64,000 bases of DNA from Bifidobacterium sp. ESL0784. GTDB lineage: Bacteria > Actinomycetota > Actinomycetes > Actinomycetales > Bifidobacteriaceae. This document shows positions 62,874-64,000 of this stretch, in pieces (within the stretch, counting starts at the first letter, position 1; each line of letters starts with the position of its first letter). The position numbers and the translations under genes were made by a program. Where the stretch lies: assembly GCF_029433295.1 (NCBI RefSeq), contig NZ_JAQTHV010000002.1, positions 62,001-126,000 of the forward strand, written 5' to 3'. The notes beneath the pieces were generated by a model. It was not told where the DNA came from. It saw nothing but the letters and a program-made list of their open reading frames with translations, and ran no database searches.

Positions 62874-63638
62874 TTACTCGAGATCCGGCAGTTTCCGTGC
62901 GTCCACGCCCTCCGGGACCACCAAAGTGCCCATTCGGTGCGAGAACGAGCTGCGGACATGAAGCGGCATATTGAACCGCTGGGCATATTCCACGCACCGC
63001 AGCGCAAGAACCTTGGAACCGCAAGAAGCCATTTCGAGGATGGCATCATAACTAATCGAGGGGATGCGTCGCGCACTGGGCACGATGCGCGGGTCGGCGG
63101 TGAAAATACCGTCCACATCGGTGTAGATCTCGCAGATATCGGCCCCGAGCGCCACCGCAAGTGCCACCGCCGAAGTGTCGGAACCGCCACGGCCCAGCGT
63201 GGTGTAATCGCCGTCGGCGTTGATGCCTTGGAAACCGGCCACGATGGCGATCTTGCCATCATGCACGACGTGGGCCACACGCTCGGGTTTCACGGATTTG
63301 ATGTGCGCCGCACCAAAACGGGCGTCGGTCATGAAACCGGCCTGCGAACCGGTGAACGAGTAAGCGCGTTCGCCGGCGGCATGGATGGCCATCGCCAGAA
63401 GACTCATCGAGATACGCTCGCCTGCCGTCATCAGCATGTCCATCTCACGGGCCGGAGGATTGGAATCGATGCTCATGGCCTGATCGATCAGATCGTCGGT
63501 GGTGTCCCCCATCGCTGAAACGACCACGGCGACATTGTTGCCTTTGCGTTTCGTCTCCACAATCCGCTTGGCGACGCGCTTGATGGATTCGGCGTCGGCC
63601 ACGGAGGACCCGCCGTACTTCTGCACGATAAGCGCCAC
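62874..63638 (-). CDS. lysC: Aspartate kinase catalytic subunit
   Basis: This 254-residue protein phosphorylates aspartate, the first step to lysine, threonine and methionine. It begins [14 protein letters not shown] (ATP-binding KxGG) and has [20 protein letters not shown] and [14 protein letters not shown]. It ends at the point where normal aspartokinases continue into ACT domains, which here are the next gene. The start is a GTG at 63638 with a weak AGGGA. A TATAAT box lies at 63779-63784 (minus), implying a long leader. Confidence 0.94.
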   Translation of the reverse strand: MALIVQKYGGSSVADAESIKRVAKRIVETKRKGNNVAVVVSAMGDTTDDLIDQAMSIDSNPPAREMDMLMTAGERISMSLLAMAIHAAGERAYSFTGSQAGFMTDARFGAAHIKSVKPERVAHVVHDGKIAIVAGFQGINADGDYTTLGRGGSDTSAVALAVALGADICEIYTDVDGIFTADPRIVPSARRIPSISYDAILEMASCGSKVLALRCVEYAQRFNMPLHVRSSFSHRMGTLVVPEGVDARKLPDLE

Positions 63639-63911
63639 GATTTTTCCCTTATCTCCCTAGCGGATGGCCGATCTAAAAGACACACACCGCCAAATCTCAA
63701 CTCCGGTCGGCACACGACTGATGCGCAGCAACGCCACACACCCGAGCCTTGCAGTCGGCTTTCGACAGTATTGATTGAATTATATGTCAGCACCACGCCC
63801 GATCGTGTCTCTTACCACCATGCGGGCATTCACTTGCTGAAGTTTGTGCTTCCTCGATAGTGAAACGAATCGGCGTTCAGCCTGCTTGGCCGATACTGGC
63901 CAAACCGATAT

Positions 63912-64000
63912 TCAGGCTTCCTGACGTCCTTCCAAGGCCCGGCCCAATGTGATTTCGTCGGCATATTCCAGATCGCTGCCAACCGGCAGGCCGCTGGCAA
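63912..64000 (-). CDS. recR: RecR, C-terminal end (runs off the window)
   Basis: The last 89 bases encode, on the minus strand, ASGLPVGSDLEYADEITLGRALEGRQEA and a stop at 63912-63914. This is the conserved C-terminus of RecR, which loads RecA onto gapped DNA with RecF and RecO. The rest lies beyond the right edge. recR upstream of lysC-asd is a common actinobacterial order. Confidence 0.85.
   Translation of the reverse strand, partial: ASGLPVGSDLEYADEITLGRALEGRQEA

Noticed and set aside
1..64000. CRISPR arrays, insertion sequences, prophage and tRNA genes
   Set aside because: I looked for regular short repeats, transposase frames, integrase or phage structural genes, and T-loop signatures and saw none; a covariance-model tRNA scan would be the decisive test.

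Overview
The window looks like a piece of a Bifidobacterium (or close Bifidobacteriaceae) chromosome. The housekeeping genes are moderately GC-rich and typically actinobacterial: a long-form LeuA, an RNase J with a basic N-terminal arm, an AdnAB-type recombination nuclease, inositol-phosphate synthase beside a class A PBP, a DUF5701 protein, an L-arabinose isomerase/FGGY-kinase pair and an aspartokinase split into two genes. Two blocks are visibly AT-rich and look acquired: the left edge (about 1-5520) and 24330-29850. The species is inferred from gene content and style only.

Layout. 1-5520 is a defence-like block: an AIPR nuclease-like gene (minus), divergent from a Nudix hydrolase followed by a PLD-helicase-DUF3427 protein (plus). 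5560-17190 holds sugar and redox metabolism: a zinc alcohol dehydrogenase, an aldo/keto reductase, a double ABC exporter in one polypeptide, a LacI-type repressor, and araB-araA with a perfect 18-bp operator upstream but no araD between them. 17200-19250 is a small accessory patch: DnaA-box-like 9-mers, a broken hicA toxin overlapping an intact hicB, and an orphan LuxR-type regulator whose receiver has Glu where the phospho-Asp should be. 19306-24325 is core: def, glmM and pepN. 24482-29850 is the second accessory block: a membrane-anchored YobI/KAP NTPase, a divergent pair of small overlapping genes (the first RelE-like), and a 51-codon membrane peptide that has its own ribosome binding site, structured leader and terminator.

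29850-47022 holds a PAP2 phosphatase, RNase J with dapA and dapB, an MFS transporter, a GNAT acetyltransferase and the two large AdnA/AdnB-like helicase-nuclease genes. The SRP RNA gene (ffs) lies upstream of adnA at 47136-47218. 47497-57377 is envelope biology: UDP-galactopyranose mutase, a sortase-anchored subtilase, inositol-phosphate synthase and a class A PBP. 57540-64000 is amino-acid biosynthesis: leuA, DUF5701, asd, the aspartokinase ACT subunit, the aspartokinase catalytic subunit, and the 3' end of recR at the window edge.

Functionally, lysC, asd, dapA and dapB feed lysine and diaminopimelate for peptidoglycan. GlmM (UDP-GlcNAc precursor), the PBP and Glf serve the same wall. Many gene ends carry strong stem-loops, and two intergenic gaps hold unusual tandem long hairpins whose arms share one core. 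The best candidates for something undescribed are the YobI / RelE-like pair / small membrane peptide island and the possible structured RNA next to it.
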